The notes beneath the pieces are model-generated. The model made no database searches. It saw only the letters and a program-made list of their open reading frames with translations, and was not told the DNA's origin. Of a stretch of 64,000 nucleotides of DNA, positions 32,401-46,196 are shown in pieces. The position numbers and the translations under genes are program-made. Each line of letters starts with the position of its first letter. Positions within the stretch are counted from its first letter, which is position 1. Source of the stretch: Phragmites australis (Eukaryota; Streptophyta; Magnoliopsida; Poales; Poaceae); the NCBI RefSeq assembly GCF_958298935.1, contig NC_084941.1, forward strand, positions 19,070,001-19,134,000, given 5' to 3'.

Positions 32401-35400
32401 GGAATTTCTTCAATCTGTTTGATTGTGTTATATGTAGCAGCTTAGTTGCCAGTTTTAAAAGTCTCTTTCTTATGTACGTTGTTTACAAATGATATGTGTA
32501 GAGTGCTTGAAGGATTTAGTCCATCTTGAAAAGGAGAGAGGCATAAGACCAACTCCAGAGATAGACGCTTTTATGAAGGTTCTTATCTAATTCCTTAGTA
32601 AACATCATTTGTAAACATCATTTTTTGATCTGCAAAATATTTTATTTTGTGTGGTCAGACTGCATCAATTGGTGGAGAAAAACACAATCTTGTTACAGAC
32701 TATGTTCTGAGAGTTCTTGGGCTGGATATGTGTGCTGACACTCCTGTTGGTACTGACATGGAAAGAGGTGTCTCTGGTGGTCAGAAGAAGCGAGTCACAA
32801 CAGGTTTGAAGGATCACAATTTATTGTTTTCTCGGATGTTTCCCATTGCTTTTTGTTCCAAATAGCTCAATTTCTAGTTATGCGATGAACCTTAGTTCAT
32901 GGGTAGTAGATTAGTGATGGCTTACAAGGGAACATTCTCATCTTAAAGAGATAACGATGGCTTCTTTATTCTTTTAGAATTATCTATTGACTCACTGAAG
33001 CCTAGAAATAGATCCAGCCATGACAAAATAATCAAGGGTGTAAGATTTGAACTAAGAGAGATGCTTAACTAAGAGATAAGATACTACATCACCTGCATCT
33101 GAAATCTGCTTATTGCCTAGCGCAGACACAGGGTGGACCCATGCTTGCATAGCACCCTACATACTTTTTTGTCCTTGCTTTTATGAAAGTTAACCTGGAA
33201 GAGCTATATTTAAAATGCTTAGGCTCATATGCCGGCCTTAACCTATTTCAAACCTGCCACTACAACTCTACATAGGGGACACATGAGCGACCACTACTAC
33301 TGTGTCTCGTATTACAGATACCCATAACTAGAGATAAGTCAGCCTGTGATACATTAACGGCTTCCATGACAAATTGTTCAGGAAATGTACAAATTCAAAT
33401 GATATACTTTTGCAGGAGAAATGGTGGTTGGACCAAGAAAAGTCCTTCTCATGGATGAAATATCAACAGGTCTTGACAGCTCAACAACTTTTCAAATAGT
33501 TAAATGTGTGAGGAACTTTGTTCATGAGATGGAAGCTACTGTACTGATGTCACTTCTTCAGCCTGCGCCAGAGACATTTGAACTATTTGATGATCTAATT
33601 CTGCTGTCAGAAGGGCAGATCATTTATCAAGGCCCCACTGCGCATGTTATGGACTATTTCAAATCGTTAGGATTTTCACTGCCGACTCGTAAGGGAATTG
33701 CTGACTTTCTTCAAGAGGTATTGTTTTAGTGCCTGTTAATTCTACAGAAAGTTTGGATCATGCTAAAATTTACTTTTAAGTAACTTTTTTATCAGGTTAC
33801 ATCAAGGAAAGACCAAGCTCAGTACTGGTTTGACCAGTCAAAACAGTATTATTTTATTTCTGCATCAGCAATGGCTTCTGCATTCAAGCAGTCCCAGTAT
33901 GGCAGATATCTGGAGTCTAATGTAAATAACTCTTATGATGATACAAATTCTCAGCAGGCGCTTGCCAGATCAAAGTTTGCAGTATCAAAGCTTAGCCTTG
34001 TTAGGGCATGCTTTGACAGGGAGCTTGTTTTAATAAGTCGCAACTGTTTCCTCTACACTTTTAGGACGTGCCAAGTACGCTCATGTGCCTCTTACTTCAT
34101 TTGTGATAATTTCTTAGAAATGAACTCGTTGCGGATCTGAGCCATATCCAGTATTATGGTATATGGAGTTTATTTAATATTGTAATGTCAATGGAACAGC
34201 AACTTAAGGATCGGAGCCAAACATGTCATGAAAGTATGTTTTGTTTAACATGTCTCTTTAATTGTGTCCAAGCCTTGCAATATTCAGGAAGATCACATAG
34301 TTCCTGATCCATCTCTTTCCACTACGGTAGTAGATGGATCAAAGTTATCTTATGAGAAATTGATAGTAGAGAGTCGGATGTATGAATGGTCAACTGTTGT
34401 GACCACTGATAGCAGTTGAAATGAAAATTGTTTGAAAGCTCAGGCAAGATATTCTTAATTCTACTGTAGTTTTTCTTGCATGTCTGAAAAGATGGGTTAT
34501 GCACAGATTTCTAGTCCAGATGTTATAGCATTTAAAAATGAGTACATCCCCTTTTTTAATTCCAAGCTTAACATTTTTCTGCTTATTTTAAGTTGTCAGA
34601 GAAAATGTGCCCTATTTTGCATTGATTGTCTGTTTAATAGGTTATTGAGGAGGAAGTGCACTATCATGTAACAGATAATGCAAATATACAAGAATATTAT
34701 CTTCTGCATCATTTAAAAAAATTGTATGAAAATCTTCTAACTTTCTTCCAATCAAATTTTTTGCCACAATTCTGTGCATTTACAATTTTGTAAACAAAAG
34801 AAAAAAGGATTACCTTTTTCTTTAATTTATTTATAATACTTGGTTTGATACAGTTTAATCTACACACTTTGTTTAAGTCATTACCCTTTCCTCATGCATT
34901 TGAGAAGTGATGGTATAGTTTTGTGCAGGTTGCTTTAGTCGCGGTCATCACATGCACAATCTTTCTCCAGACAAGATTACACCCTGTTGATGAGGAAAGT
35001 GGGAATCTTTATCTCTCTTGTCTGTTTTATGGGCTTGTGCATATGATGTTTAATGGTTTTACAGAGCTGCCCATTACTATTTCACGGCTTCCAGTGTTTT
35101 ATAAGCAGAGAGGCAGTTTCTTTTATCCTGCATGGGCTTTCTCAATTCCCAATTGGATACTAAGAATTCCGTATTCCTTTATTGAAGCTGTAGTGTGGTC
35201 AAGTGTTGTTTATTACACAGTAGGTTTTGCACCATCTGCTGATAGGTACCAACAATACCGTACTAATCCATAAGCTGAATTCATTATTTTTGTATTTGGA
35301 CATGTCATAATAATGAGAATTATGTGCAGATTCTTTCGCTTTATTTTAGTGTTGTTCTCTGTACATCAAATGGCTTTGGGCCTTTTCCGGATGATGGGAG

Positions 35401-38400
35401 CTATAGCACGAGACATGACTATCGCTAATACTTTCGGATCGGCTGCTTTATTGGCAATTTTTCTTTTAGGAGGGTTCATTGTTCCCAAAGGTTTGCGTTT
35501 TTATATTTATTCCCTGCAAGATGTTGACTTGTGCTATAAACCTTCCCTATCCCTGACATAATAGTTGCTACATACAAGAGTTAGCAAGTTTTGCTCCTGA
35601 ACAATGAAGCTAATAATAATTTTTACTTTCAATACAACATGATGTGATTTTGTTACTAACGTCATGCATAACAGGGGCTATAAAACCATGGTGGGATTGG
35701 GCTTATTGGATTTCCCCCTTAATGTATGGACAGTGTGCTATTTCAGTTAATGAATTCTCAGCTTCCAGATGGTCAAAGGTTTGTTTACTAGCATGAATCT
35801 CCTTTTCTTATTTTTTTGGTTTTTAAAAGTATATCCAAGAAATTTACAATAAGAAATTTTTTGAGGAAGTAAAATAAGAATATTCAACGTTATTATAGTT
35901 GTTAGCGACAAAAAATATATAATTTTCGCAAACTGGAACTTCATATGTTTCAACATTGATATGGTTCGACTGCACGCATTCTATTTCATCATTCTTTATT
36001 ACTAGAGGTATTAGTTTACTTTGTTCATTTTTTGGTAGCTATATTTTACTCTTGACATGTTTCATTACAGGCATCAGTTTCTGTCAACAATACAGTTGGA
36101 ATCAATCTTCTTCTTTCACACAATCTCCCTACACAAAATTACTGGTACTGGATTGGAGTTTGTGTTTTATTGGCTTACGCCGTCTTGTTCAATGGTTTAT
36201 TTACTCTTGCTTTGACATTCCTTAACCGTAAGTGTGGAATTATTTTTTTCTTCTAAATCCTTCTTTGTGTAAGCTGCTTCAACTTTCTAACCAAATTGTC
36301 ATTTTTTATGAAGCCCTACGAAAGGCCCAAGCGATGATACCATCCGATTCTGAGGAAACAATGGATGCAATATTGGATAGTGCATCCGGTGGACATGCAA
36401 CTGGAGGTAATTTATAGTTTTTATTTAAGGGAAAGTGATTTCTAGTTTTACCTATAACACGTTTTTCACATAAAGAGATTATGATTGTTTTTCCTTGTGT
36501 ATGTTCTGACATCTTTTTAGATGCTTTCTTTCAACGTGTGAGTTAAACTTATTTATTCTCACTGCCAATTATAAACATATATGAAGTTAAATATTAATTA
36601 AGTTAATGAATGACTACTTTATGATCGTACAATTCATTGATTTGTTAGCCTTCATAAGTTTTAGTGAGTAATTAAGTTTGCCGAGCTAAACTTTTACTAG
36701 GAACGAGAATATAAAGTATTGTACTTGATTAATGAGTTCAAATATTCGCCATGCGATGTATGGCACTAACAATGAACAGCCACTGCCCTGAATTCAATTG
36801 CAGATAGTAATGGCAGAAATTATGGGTTCAAAGGACAGACTGAAGGAAGACTTAATAAGGGAATGATACTACCATTTCTACCAGTTACAATGACGTTTCA
36901 CAATGTTAACTATTTTGTTGATATTCCAAAGGTTATTCTTCTAAAACTTTTTATTTATATATTTATAGTTGTTCCGCTCTAAGACAGTATTTAAATACAC
37001 AGGAAATAAAATCGAGAGGTCTGCAAGAGAAAAGACTACAGTTGCTGTCTGAAGTAAGTGGGGTATTTAGGCCACGTGTCCTTACAGCACTGGTTGGCTC
37101 AAGTGGTGCTGGAAAGACAACGCTTCTTGATGTTTTAGCTGGAAGAAAAACAGGAGGATATATAGAAGGTGATATCAGGATTTCTGGCCATAAGAAGGAA
37201 CAAAGAACCTTTGCCAGGATAGCTGGATATGTTGAGCAAAATGACATCCACTCGCCACAAGTAACAGTTGAAGAGTCTTTGTGGTTTTCTTCAACCTTAC
37301 GGCTTGCAAAAGATATATGTAGAAAAACAAGACATGTCTGTTTCCATACTCGGACAAATTTTTTTACTCTGGAGCGCATAGTTCTTTGAGTTGATGCAAC
37401 TTTCCATTTCCCTGCAGGAATTTGTTGAGGAAGTTATGGCTTTGGTAGAGCTTGATCAACTGAGACATGCATTAGTAGGAAAACAGGGTAGTACTGGATT
37501 GTCAACAGAGCAACGGAAACGCCTTACAATAGCTGTTGAGCTAGTTGCAAATCCTTCAATTATTTTTATGGATGAACCTACATCTGGTTTGGATGCACGA
37601 GCAGCTGCCATTGTGATGCGGACTGTTCGAAATACTGTTGATACTGGAAGAACTGTTGTTTGCACTATACACCAGCCCAGTATTGATATCTTCGAAGCAT
37701 TTGATGAGGTAGGTATTCTTTCCTTTTCGTATTTGGTTGTAGCTGCTCACTGTTTTTGTCCCCTTGTGCTAACTATTCATTTGTGTACAGCTCCTCCTTC
37801 TGAAACGTGGAGGTAGTGTAATATATGCTGGTTCTCTTGGTGTCAACTCAGTTGATATGATTGGTTACTTTGAGGTAACTCTTTTTTCTCTATTTACTTC
37901 ACAAAGGATTTTTAAACAACTAAGATTGAATTTAACCAGAGAATGTTAAACAACTGTGTTATTAACATAACTACCTTGTTAAAACTATGCCACTCAGATT
38001 ATTTTGTCTTTAACTACGCTAAAAAATACATATGTAGTGATTAAATACATACTAGAATCTAGATTATCTTGGAATTATTTGTTATGTGCAGGCTGCACTG
38101 GCACTTTCATGCTCAGACAGTAGATATTGCGTGTAACTGAGCACACACTGAAGCCACGCCAATTGTTGGTGTTAGCACATCATAGAGATAGGATTAGGGG
38201 GAGTAGCTTAGAGATAAAACTAAATCTTTGGTGATCAGATCAACCAGTTCAGATTACATGGTTTACATTGCGTTCCACTATATATATACATTTTTATTAG
38301 GAGTTGAAACTTTCTATTTAGTATTTAAAGAGATGGGTCTGAATTATTTTGCTCACAAGCAAACAAGGAGGATTAGTTCTCAAGCATTTCAAGTTCCTCT

Positions 38401-41400
38401 CTCTATAGACGAATTTCTCCTCCCCACGTGCACCCGATCCTCCATCAATCTCTATCCATAGAGCTTTTATTCCACTACGAACTAAGGTCCTCTGCATCAT
38501 GTGACTCGTAGCACTGAGACACGTCCGCTTGGAACTAATCTTAAGCCACACTCTGATTTATGGGTTTATGGGGCTTATTAATGAGGTTAAGCCATGGCAA
38601 AGGACTTAAATACCATATTCGCGTGAAAAAGATGTCATATACATGATTCAAGATTTGTGTATGTACACTTGTGTAGCTTGTTACATTGCCTCATTATTCC
38701 AATTCATGTTTCTGGGTTAATACTCAGCCATACATAAACCAAAGCTGCAAACTTCATGTAAGAAATAGTAGTGCTGTTGTACAAATGTTTTTTTCTTCAC
38801 ATTAATAATTGGTTGAAAGCAAATAAAAGCTCGCAACATCCTTTTTCTTAAAACCCCTATGTTAATAAGCTCACTATGTGTTAATATTGTCAACAAAGTC
38901 CATTCCTGGTGTTCCTCGAATCCCTGAAGGCTACAATCCAGCAACCTGGATGCTTGAAGTCAGCACACAAGCATGTGAAGAGTGCCTTGGTTTAGATTTT
39001 GCAACCGTGTACGAGAACTCAGATAAGTTCAGGTGATTAAATAAATGCTATTGTTGTGGTTCTCTTGAGACAGACCAAATTTTATGCAACTGTTCACATA
39101 CAGATTAACAAACTTGTTCATTATATTATAATATAGGAAAGTGGAAGAGATAATTGAAGAATTAAGTATTCCAGCTGCTGGCACGGAGCCTTTGAAATTT
39201 TCCTCAGAGTTTTCACAGAATTTTATGATTCAGTTCAAAGCATGCTTGCGTAAGCAAAACCTTATTTACTGGAGAAGTCCAGAGTACAATGTTGTACGGT
39301 TATTTTTCACAGCAATTGCTGCTGTCATATTTGGATCAATATTTTGGAATGTTGGAATGAAAAGGTAAATCTTTAAAGAAGTTTCTTTCTCTTAGGTATT
39401 CAAAATAAATATATGTAGATTTCATTGGTTTCTAGCGAAGAGTATAGTTAGTATTATTTCACTGAACTTCTGACTTTATGTTTATAATGTGATGGCCCTC
39501 GAAAGACTAGTGTAATAAAAAAGATCTAAGTATATAACTGATTTGTCATAATGAAAAGTATCAGATACAAATCTTGCATCGCAACTTCAGCTGTGCGTAA
39601 TTTGTTCCTGGACTAATTCTTTTGTTTTCAGCGACACAAAAACCCTGCTGCGGATTATTTTCTATATGTTTGGTTAATGATTCCCATTTGACATTGGAAG
39701 TGTTAACTATAGAATTCTGTATTTAATTACCCACACTTATTCCGAAGCTGGTAAATATAATGAGCCTAGGCATGGTATTGTAGACTGTAAGGATGAGAAG
39801 GCCAGCTTCATTTCCTGCTCAAAATGTAGGTTTTGGTTAATTGACACATAAAGACTGAGACCATAGCATATAGTTCATATTGACTTAGACGCCGTTTGGA
39901 TGGGTGAATTCGGAGTGTTTCTCATTGGATTCCCGAGAATCCGTGACAAACGCACTGTTAGGAGAAACGTTTCACCATATTAAACTGGCCACATTAAACA
40001 GCCTGAGAGGTGTTTCACGTGTGGAATGGCCCCCTCCTTACCACTTTGCCCTGCCCCGTCTCCTGCTACGCTCATCCCACTCACTACCGCCCCAAAATAG
40101 GCCGCCGGCTCTAGTCACCAGCACGAGGGGGAGCGGAACGAGACAGAGGACTGTTGCGCCACAGCGGCAGATGGGTGGAAGGAGCTGCTAGGAGCTAGTC
40201 TTGGTGGGGCGGCGGCCGCCACCTCTTTGATGGGTGGGAAGGGGCGGAGACCATGGGTGTGAAGGGGGGATAATAGAGCGAGAGAGAAGGCTACTATGTT
40301 CTCTCTTTTTTTCTTAGTTTTTTAATGCTTTTGTGATTTGTGATATGAAGGTGAAATAACTAGGGTTTGGTTTGGGCCTGTTGGGCGAAAATTAAATGGG
40401 CTAGGATTTTTATATGTATGTGATTTATTAAGTATTTGTCTTTTTATATCTAGCAAAAAAAATTGAATTTGGTCAATTGCTCACTCTGAAAAAAAAAGCA
40501 AATCAGGACAAGGGTAAGTTGGTCTATTGCACCACCACCTTCTCTTTTAAGAAACCAAATCCAGCTAGCTAGCCAAACGATTTCTAAGGTAGTTTTAATT
40601 CACCAAAGAAACATTTCCGGAGAAAATTTGGAACTGAAACGGTTCTGAAAGAATCCAGATCCCTACTAAACAGGTCTAATACCAGTGTAACTGTGCAGAG
40701 AAACAACTGAAGATTTGCTGCTTGTCATGGGTGCTCTTTACGCGGCATGCCTGTTTCTTGGTGTGAATAATGCCTCATCTGTGCAGCCTGTGGTATCTAC
40801 AGAGAGGACAGTCTACTACAGGGAACGAGCTGCTAGAATGTACTCGTCTTTCCCATATGCGGCAGCACAGGTTCACTACCTTTTTGCTTGCGTCCATCTT
40901 TGGTTGTTGCCCCTAAAGATCCCCGGTAGCTTAACAATGCTTTAAACCAACAGGGTCTTGTAGAGATTCCTTACATTGCAGCTCAGACACTAATATTTGG
41001 CCTCATCACTTATTTCATGATCAATTATGAGAAGAACATAGGCAAGTTTCTTGTTATGCTTTTTCTACACATGATGTTGCTTGTTTTTATTCGGTATTAC
41101 AATATTATATCTTTACCTATTTGTAACCTGATAAAACTCAACCCGTAATTGCAGGAAAATTGTTCATGTATCTTGTTTTCATGTTCCTTACTTTTACCTA
41201 CTTCACTTTCTACGGGATGATGGTGGTAGGCTTGACCCCAACACAACAAATGGCAGCAGTAGTGTCGTCAGCGTTTTACTCCTTGTGGAATCTTCTTTCC
41301 GGGTTCCTCATCCCCCAATCTGTAAGTTACTGAAGTATTACAATTTACAGCACTGTAAAAAAATGGTTTTTTATGGCATTTCGCTTTCAATTTTAATATA

Positions 41401-41998
41401 AAATTCAAAACTATTTAAATCTTACACAACAAAAGCTTGCACTCCAGAACATGATGAGGTTGGTCTGAGTAAATATGTATAAACTATGAATTTGCCTTTA
41501 GAATAAAATCTAACTGGTATTTTTATTGTTTGTGCGGCCCAAAAAGAAATCACTGTTCGTGCTTAACATGACTAGGTAACCCGAGTTTTTAACGTTAGTT
41601 TGTGCAATGCATCATCTTCGACATCTGGTTTTCAGTCAATGCTGTAAAGACATGGGTTGAAAGCAAGAACCCTCCGATATGATGTTAACTTCAACTGATC
41701 CTCCCATTCTGTTCACTTGTTATTCATGCAGAAAATCCCAGGTTGGTGGATCTGGTTCTACTACATCTGCCCAGTGGCATGGACCCTGCGTGGCATCATT
41801 ACATCGCAGCTGGGCGACGTGCAGACCAGGATAGTTGGGCCTGGTATCGACGGGACAGTACAGGAGTTCCTCGAGGGAAGCCTGGGATTTGAACAGGGGA
41901 TGACTGGTACCACAGTTGCAGTACTCGTTGCCTTCTCACTTTTCTTCTTCGCCATCTACGCGATTTCCATCAAGATCATAAATTTCCAGAGAAGATAG
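29422..41998 (+). CDS. Full-size ABCG/PDR transporter, ABCG31-like
   Basis: Pleiotropic-drug-resistance type ABC transporters pump lipids, hormones or secondary metabolites across the plasma membrane using ATP. Twenty-four exons join in frame to 1438 aa: 29422-29753, 29861-29981, 30647-30735, 31311-31395, 31541-31703, 32502-32578, 32659-32803, 33416-33717, 33796-34074, 34929-35245, 35330-35490, 35675-35778, 36071-36227, 36314-36406, 36804-36931, 37003-37335, 37418-37708, 37791-37874, 38899-39032, 39137-39364, 40699-40870, 40954-41041, 41155-41321, 41732-41998. NBD1 has Walker [10 protein letters not shown] (about 187-195), signature VSGGQKKR and Walker B VLLMDE (about 347-352). NBD2 has GSSGAGKTT (about 883-891), signature LSTEQRKRL and [12 protein letters not shown] (about 1010-1021). 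Two membrane domains follow the NBDs, and the protein ends in FQRR, typical of PDRs. By recall it is closest to Arabidopsis ABCG31, an abscisic-acid exporter; the substrate here is unknown. Intron 22 uses a GC donor. Confidence 0.92.
37875..38898 (+). other. Intron 18 of the ABC transporter gene
   Basis: A 1.0 kb intron. It has AT-rich flanks and a middle part (38100-38560) of different texture that may be an old insertion, but I recognise no terminal repeats. Confidence 0.4.
39889..40677. mobile_element. Probable DNA-transposon insertion in intron 20
   Basis: Within the 1.33 kb intron 39365-40698, a stretch with unlike composition starts GACGCCGTTTGGATGG and ends ACTAAACAGGTC. The ends are imperfect inverted repeats (GACGCCGTTTGG against GACCTGTTTAG). 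It contains a GC-rich patch (40020-40270) and a T-rich tail. No target duplication is convincing, so the class is uncertain (hAT-like is likeliest). Confidence 0.35.
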
Positions 41999-42281
41999 AT
42001 AGTCATCTTATAACGTGGATGTGCAACTGAGTTGGGCGCCTTGTATAAACTTCATGGTGCCAAGATCATAGTTTTCTTGCTACCTGGTGTATGGATGATA
42101 AACCCAGTAACTGCTACTTGCTGATTGTGAGACCAAGGTTTTGCAAGGGTAGAGAGGATCATAAAGCAGTAGAGTACGGTCTTAGTTTCCTTCTAAAGAA
42201 CAGAACTCTTGAAATTGTAGTCTCTGGTTTATTCTTGTCGTTAGCTTCTCAAATGATTTCACGCTGTAAGGCTTTTGTCAG
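41999..42281 (+). other. 3' UTR region of the ABC transporter gene
   Basis: About 280 bp between the stop codon and the 3' LTR of the copia element. It probably contains the polyadenylation site, but no strong AATAAA signal is seen. Confidence 0.4.
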
Positions 42282-42479
42282 TGTTTCAAAATAGAGTATA
42301 GAAATTGTAGATAGAGATGAACTCGAGATTAAGTGAATGAATCAATTGTTCTTCAGTGCATTGTTATGTGTACAATATATACATGTTCAACATGTGCCGT
42401 TGGGTAGACATTCCTTCCCAACGGACACGAACGAACTGCCATAAGCAACTACGGAATTGATCAGAAGTGATTCGTAACA
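42282..42479 (-). repeat. 3' LTR of the copia element with duplicated polypurine junction
   Basis: It starts TGTTACGAATCAC at 42479, just after the purine tract CACAGGGGAG, and ends TTTGAAACA at 42282 (198 bp). The junction is duplicated: GAATTGATCA.A.GTGATTCG followed by TAACACT.CCC occurs at 42454-42484 and again at 42507-42538. Confidence 0.75.
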
Positions 42480-42910
42480 CTCCCCTGTGATCAATAGGTA
42501 GTTACTGAATTGATCAAAGGTGATTCGTAACACTTCCCTTGATCAATTTTGTTATATGTATATATCAAATTGAAAATTTCTTTAAAATCCTATGGGAAAA
42601 AATGAGGAGAATATAATTTATGATATACCGTTGAAAACTGCTTTAAAAATCTAGCGGGAAAAATTAAAAGAAAATAATATGGCATATATACTTGTATTTA
42701 TAGTCTTATTGAAAACCTTGATAGGAAAAACTCATAAAAGAAAAGATAACAATATGTATGATATGATGATCATGAACATGTTATATTTTAGGAGTTTATT
42801 TCCTCTGAACTTTGTAAAATTATGGATAATGATCCATTCAGACCTATTTCAAAACATATTTTTAGAATAAAGATGTCGATAAAGACTTTGTGAATAAATC
42901 TGCCAGATTA

Positions 42911-43870
42911 TCACATGATTTTTTTTTGCGCAAAATATCTATCTCTATTGTTCTGTAATTCATGAGGATAAAATATTTTTAGGGCAATATGCTTTATGAT
43001 ATTTCTCTTTATATAATATGTATGCATTTGAGCAATACAAATAGCATTATTTACATAGATGGTAGGCGATTCTAATGAACAAATACCACATAATTCTTGT
43101 ATGTGGTTGATCATTTTGCGAAACCATATACATTAACATGATGCTTGCAATTATTTCAGAATGGTTAGTGGAAGTAGCCACGATAGTCTATTTTGATGAC
43201 TTCCATGAGAAAACTGTTCCACTATACAAAACTTGTTTGTGATATGGTATTATGGGGACCATATAAATAACTAGCGTCAGTATATCCAACCATAGTCATA
43301 TCTTGGATTTTCTGATAGAATATACCAAAATCCTTTATACCTTGGAGATATCCGAAGATATTCTATACTTTTGCCCAATGGTGTTTTGTTGAAGATGTGC
43401 TATGTCTAGCTAGCAAGTTAACTGCAAATGCAATATTAGGTCCTAATATCTCTTCATCATCATCTCAAGGTCTGAATGGATCAATATCCATATCAAGGAA
43501 TCAAACAATCATAGGTATTTTTGATAGATATGATTTATCTATATTTAATTTCTCTAATATTTTTTGGATATATGTAGACTGACGTACTAGTATTCCTGAA
43601 GGAAGATGTTCAAGTTGTAGACCTAAGTAAAGTTTTGTTTTACTCAAATTATTCATCTCAAATTCCGTCTTAAGATGATTGTGTGCTTCATTTATATCTT
43701 ATGTATTTTCGATGATATTGGGATTATCTACATACAATAAGATAATACAAAATCCAGTTGATAATTTCTTTATAAACACAAATGGACAATTATCATTATT
43801 CGAGTAACCCTTCTGTAGAAGGAACTTACTTAGTTGGTTGTACCATATTCTACCAGACTATTTTAAGCAA
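42911..43870 (-). pseudogene. Reverse transcriptase and RNase H of the copia element
   Basis: The minus strand gives SGRIWYNQLSKFLLQKGYSN and KLSTGFCIILLYVDN (about 43860-43730; the catalytic YVDD is changed to YVDN). Further down, CGICSLESPTIYVNNAICIA, QMHTYYIKRNIIKHIALK and the HELQ motif mark RNase H (43114-42911). Many stops and frame changes occur between them. Confidence 0.8.
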
Positions 43871-45589
43871 TGGAGTGATTTTTTTTTTCAGTTTTTACAT
43901 AATACATGTTGTGATTTACTCTAGGTTTAGAATTTTAAGCCCTTTAGGGACTTTCATATAGATATCCAAATCAAGTGACCTATATAAGTATATAGTCATT
44001 ACATCCATCAACTGCATGGAGATATTGTTTTGAACTGCCAATGATATTAAATATTAGAACGTTATTCCACTCATAATTGGAGAGTATGTTTCATCGTAAT
44101 CAATGCCGGGTCTCTATGTGAACCCTTGTACTACAAGCCATGCTTTATATCTCACCATCTCATTATTTTCATTTCGTCTGCAGATGAAAACTCATTTTGA
44201 TTCCATAGGGAAGATATTTTGAGGAGTAGATATTACTGAGCTAAATACCTCTTTATTTATTGTGCGAGCGTAATTCTACATCGATTGCTTCCTTTCATTT
44301 GGTCTAGTTCGAGCGCTTGAGGTACTCTGCCATGCCTGTGGACTTTGGTATAGCCAATTGAAGGTCTTTGGTAATTTTTTAGGAGAAATATATATGTACA
44401 ATTATAGTCTTTCTATTATATAATTCTCCTAAATCAATATAATTTGTGGAAAATTTATTTACTCCTTCTAATTTGTGATTTCCCACAATAATAGAGTTTG
44501 TGTGTTCCGATGTCCCAACATTTATATTTGTGTACATATTTGTGCTGGGTCTTGGATGCTCAATCCATAAGGTGTCTATTAACTTTAGGTTGATTTGCAT
44601 TTGTTCTTTTGGAAGATAATTTCCTTTGTTTCCGCGAATGCTTTTGAGAAGCTTTATCCCTTGTGACCAAATTTCTTCCCCTCTTATTTGCATTTGGGAG
44701 TTGAGTAGTTTTATTAGGTACCTCCATTCAAATGGATTTTATCCTTATGTTCAAAACAATTTGCTCTTATTTTGATAATTTGAGCAATAAATTTCACAAA
44801 AGCATGGGTCCTTATGGATAAGAGACACACATACAACCATCTTGTAGATGTATCTGTGAGCACAATAAAGTATCTAAATAGTATCATATACATCTTCTTG
44901 AATGTGTTCAAGGAGATGTAGTGGCTTATTTTAATTTTAAGATAAGAGGTCTTCAAAATTAATTTCCCTGTGGCACATGCGGTGCACATAAAAATCTGGG
45001 GATTTTAGGAACTTTGCAACATTTATGTTGTGACCAACAGAATTATCAATATTTTTTCTCATTATCCTTAAATTAGGATGACCAAGGCAATCATGCCAAA
45101 AATTGAAATTATCAAGATTCTGAAAAATTATTTTGTACTCAACATGTGATACATGATTGATGTATGTATGATATAATCCAGATGAAAAGGAATGAATTTT
45201 CCTCCTCCATCTGATTGCTTCTCGAAAAAATATTCTATATGGAGTAATAGAAAATTTGTATGAATTTAACTCATATAAAATACATATATAACAAAGACAT
45301 TAAGTATCATGTCTGAGAGACATTATTTTACATAATGTCATACAATATTCAACATCTAGTTGTACAATAATAAGCTAATAACAATTCATGGGGATTTAGG
45401 AGACTAATTGAGGTCTCTAAACATGTCTTGGGAATTGTATTCCATAAGCTTGTTATCTTTATTGAGGAAGTCATCCAGCTTCTACTGGATCATATTGTTG
45501 TTATGTTCTTGAGGAATATTTTTAGAACAACTTGCTTTCATATTATTTTTAGGTTGTATGTTGATGTGAGATTCAAACTTATCCTCTTG

Positions 45590-46192
45590 ATCTTTTTTTC
45601 CTTTTCAACAGATTTGAGGTATAGGTCAACAAAATGCTTAGGGGTATGGCATTTCTTGGTACAATGATTCGTACATCCATACTTATGATAAACTTGCAAG
45701 TTGTCAGTTTGGTTATTTTTCTTGAAACTGCTTTTACCCTTGTTAGATCCATTGAGTATTTTTTTTATTATTGCGTTTCCACTTTTATTTGGATTTCTTT
45801 GGTGCCTTTGTGATCACCAAATTTGTTTGTATTCGGAGTGTTGGAATGCACTTTAGGCAGTGGTGTTGCACCCATTGGGTGACTTTGATGATTCTTCATT
45901 AGAAGTCTATCATATTTTTCTGCCTGGAGTAGAGTGTAGATCAATTCATAATACTTTGCATACTTCTAGGTGCAGTATTGTTGTTCCAATACCCTGTTAG
46001 CCAGAAAGAAAGTGAAAACAATCTTTTCGGTCAAGTCTGCGTCTAAGATATGAAGATCACATAAACAAAATTTAGAGCAGATTTTATGAACAACTGAGTT
46101 ATAATCTCCCATAGACCTAATATCCTAAAAATGAATGAGTGACCATTTGCGTGTTGCTTATGGCAGAATTACAACCTTTTGGTAATCATAAT
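45590..46192 (-). pseudogene. C-terminal gag and zinc knuckle of the copia element
   Basis: Reading N to C on the minus strand: EHYDYQKVVILP, RSMGDYNSVVHKICSKF, DLTEKIVFTFFLANRVLEQQ, LLQAEKYDRLLMKNHQSHP and a zinc-knuckle-like YHKYGCTNHCTKKCHTPKHF followed by VDLY. The first CCHC Cys is replaced by Tyr. The other half of gag lies beyond the solo LTR at 49467-49870. Confidence 0.78.
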
Positions 46193-46196
46193 GCTC

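Noticed and set aside
36963..37379. 138-codon minus-strand frame
   Set aside because: Antisense shadow of ABCG exon 16, which carries the Walker A of the second nucleotide-binding domain.
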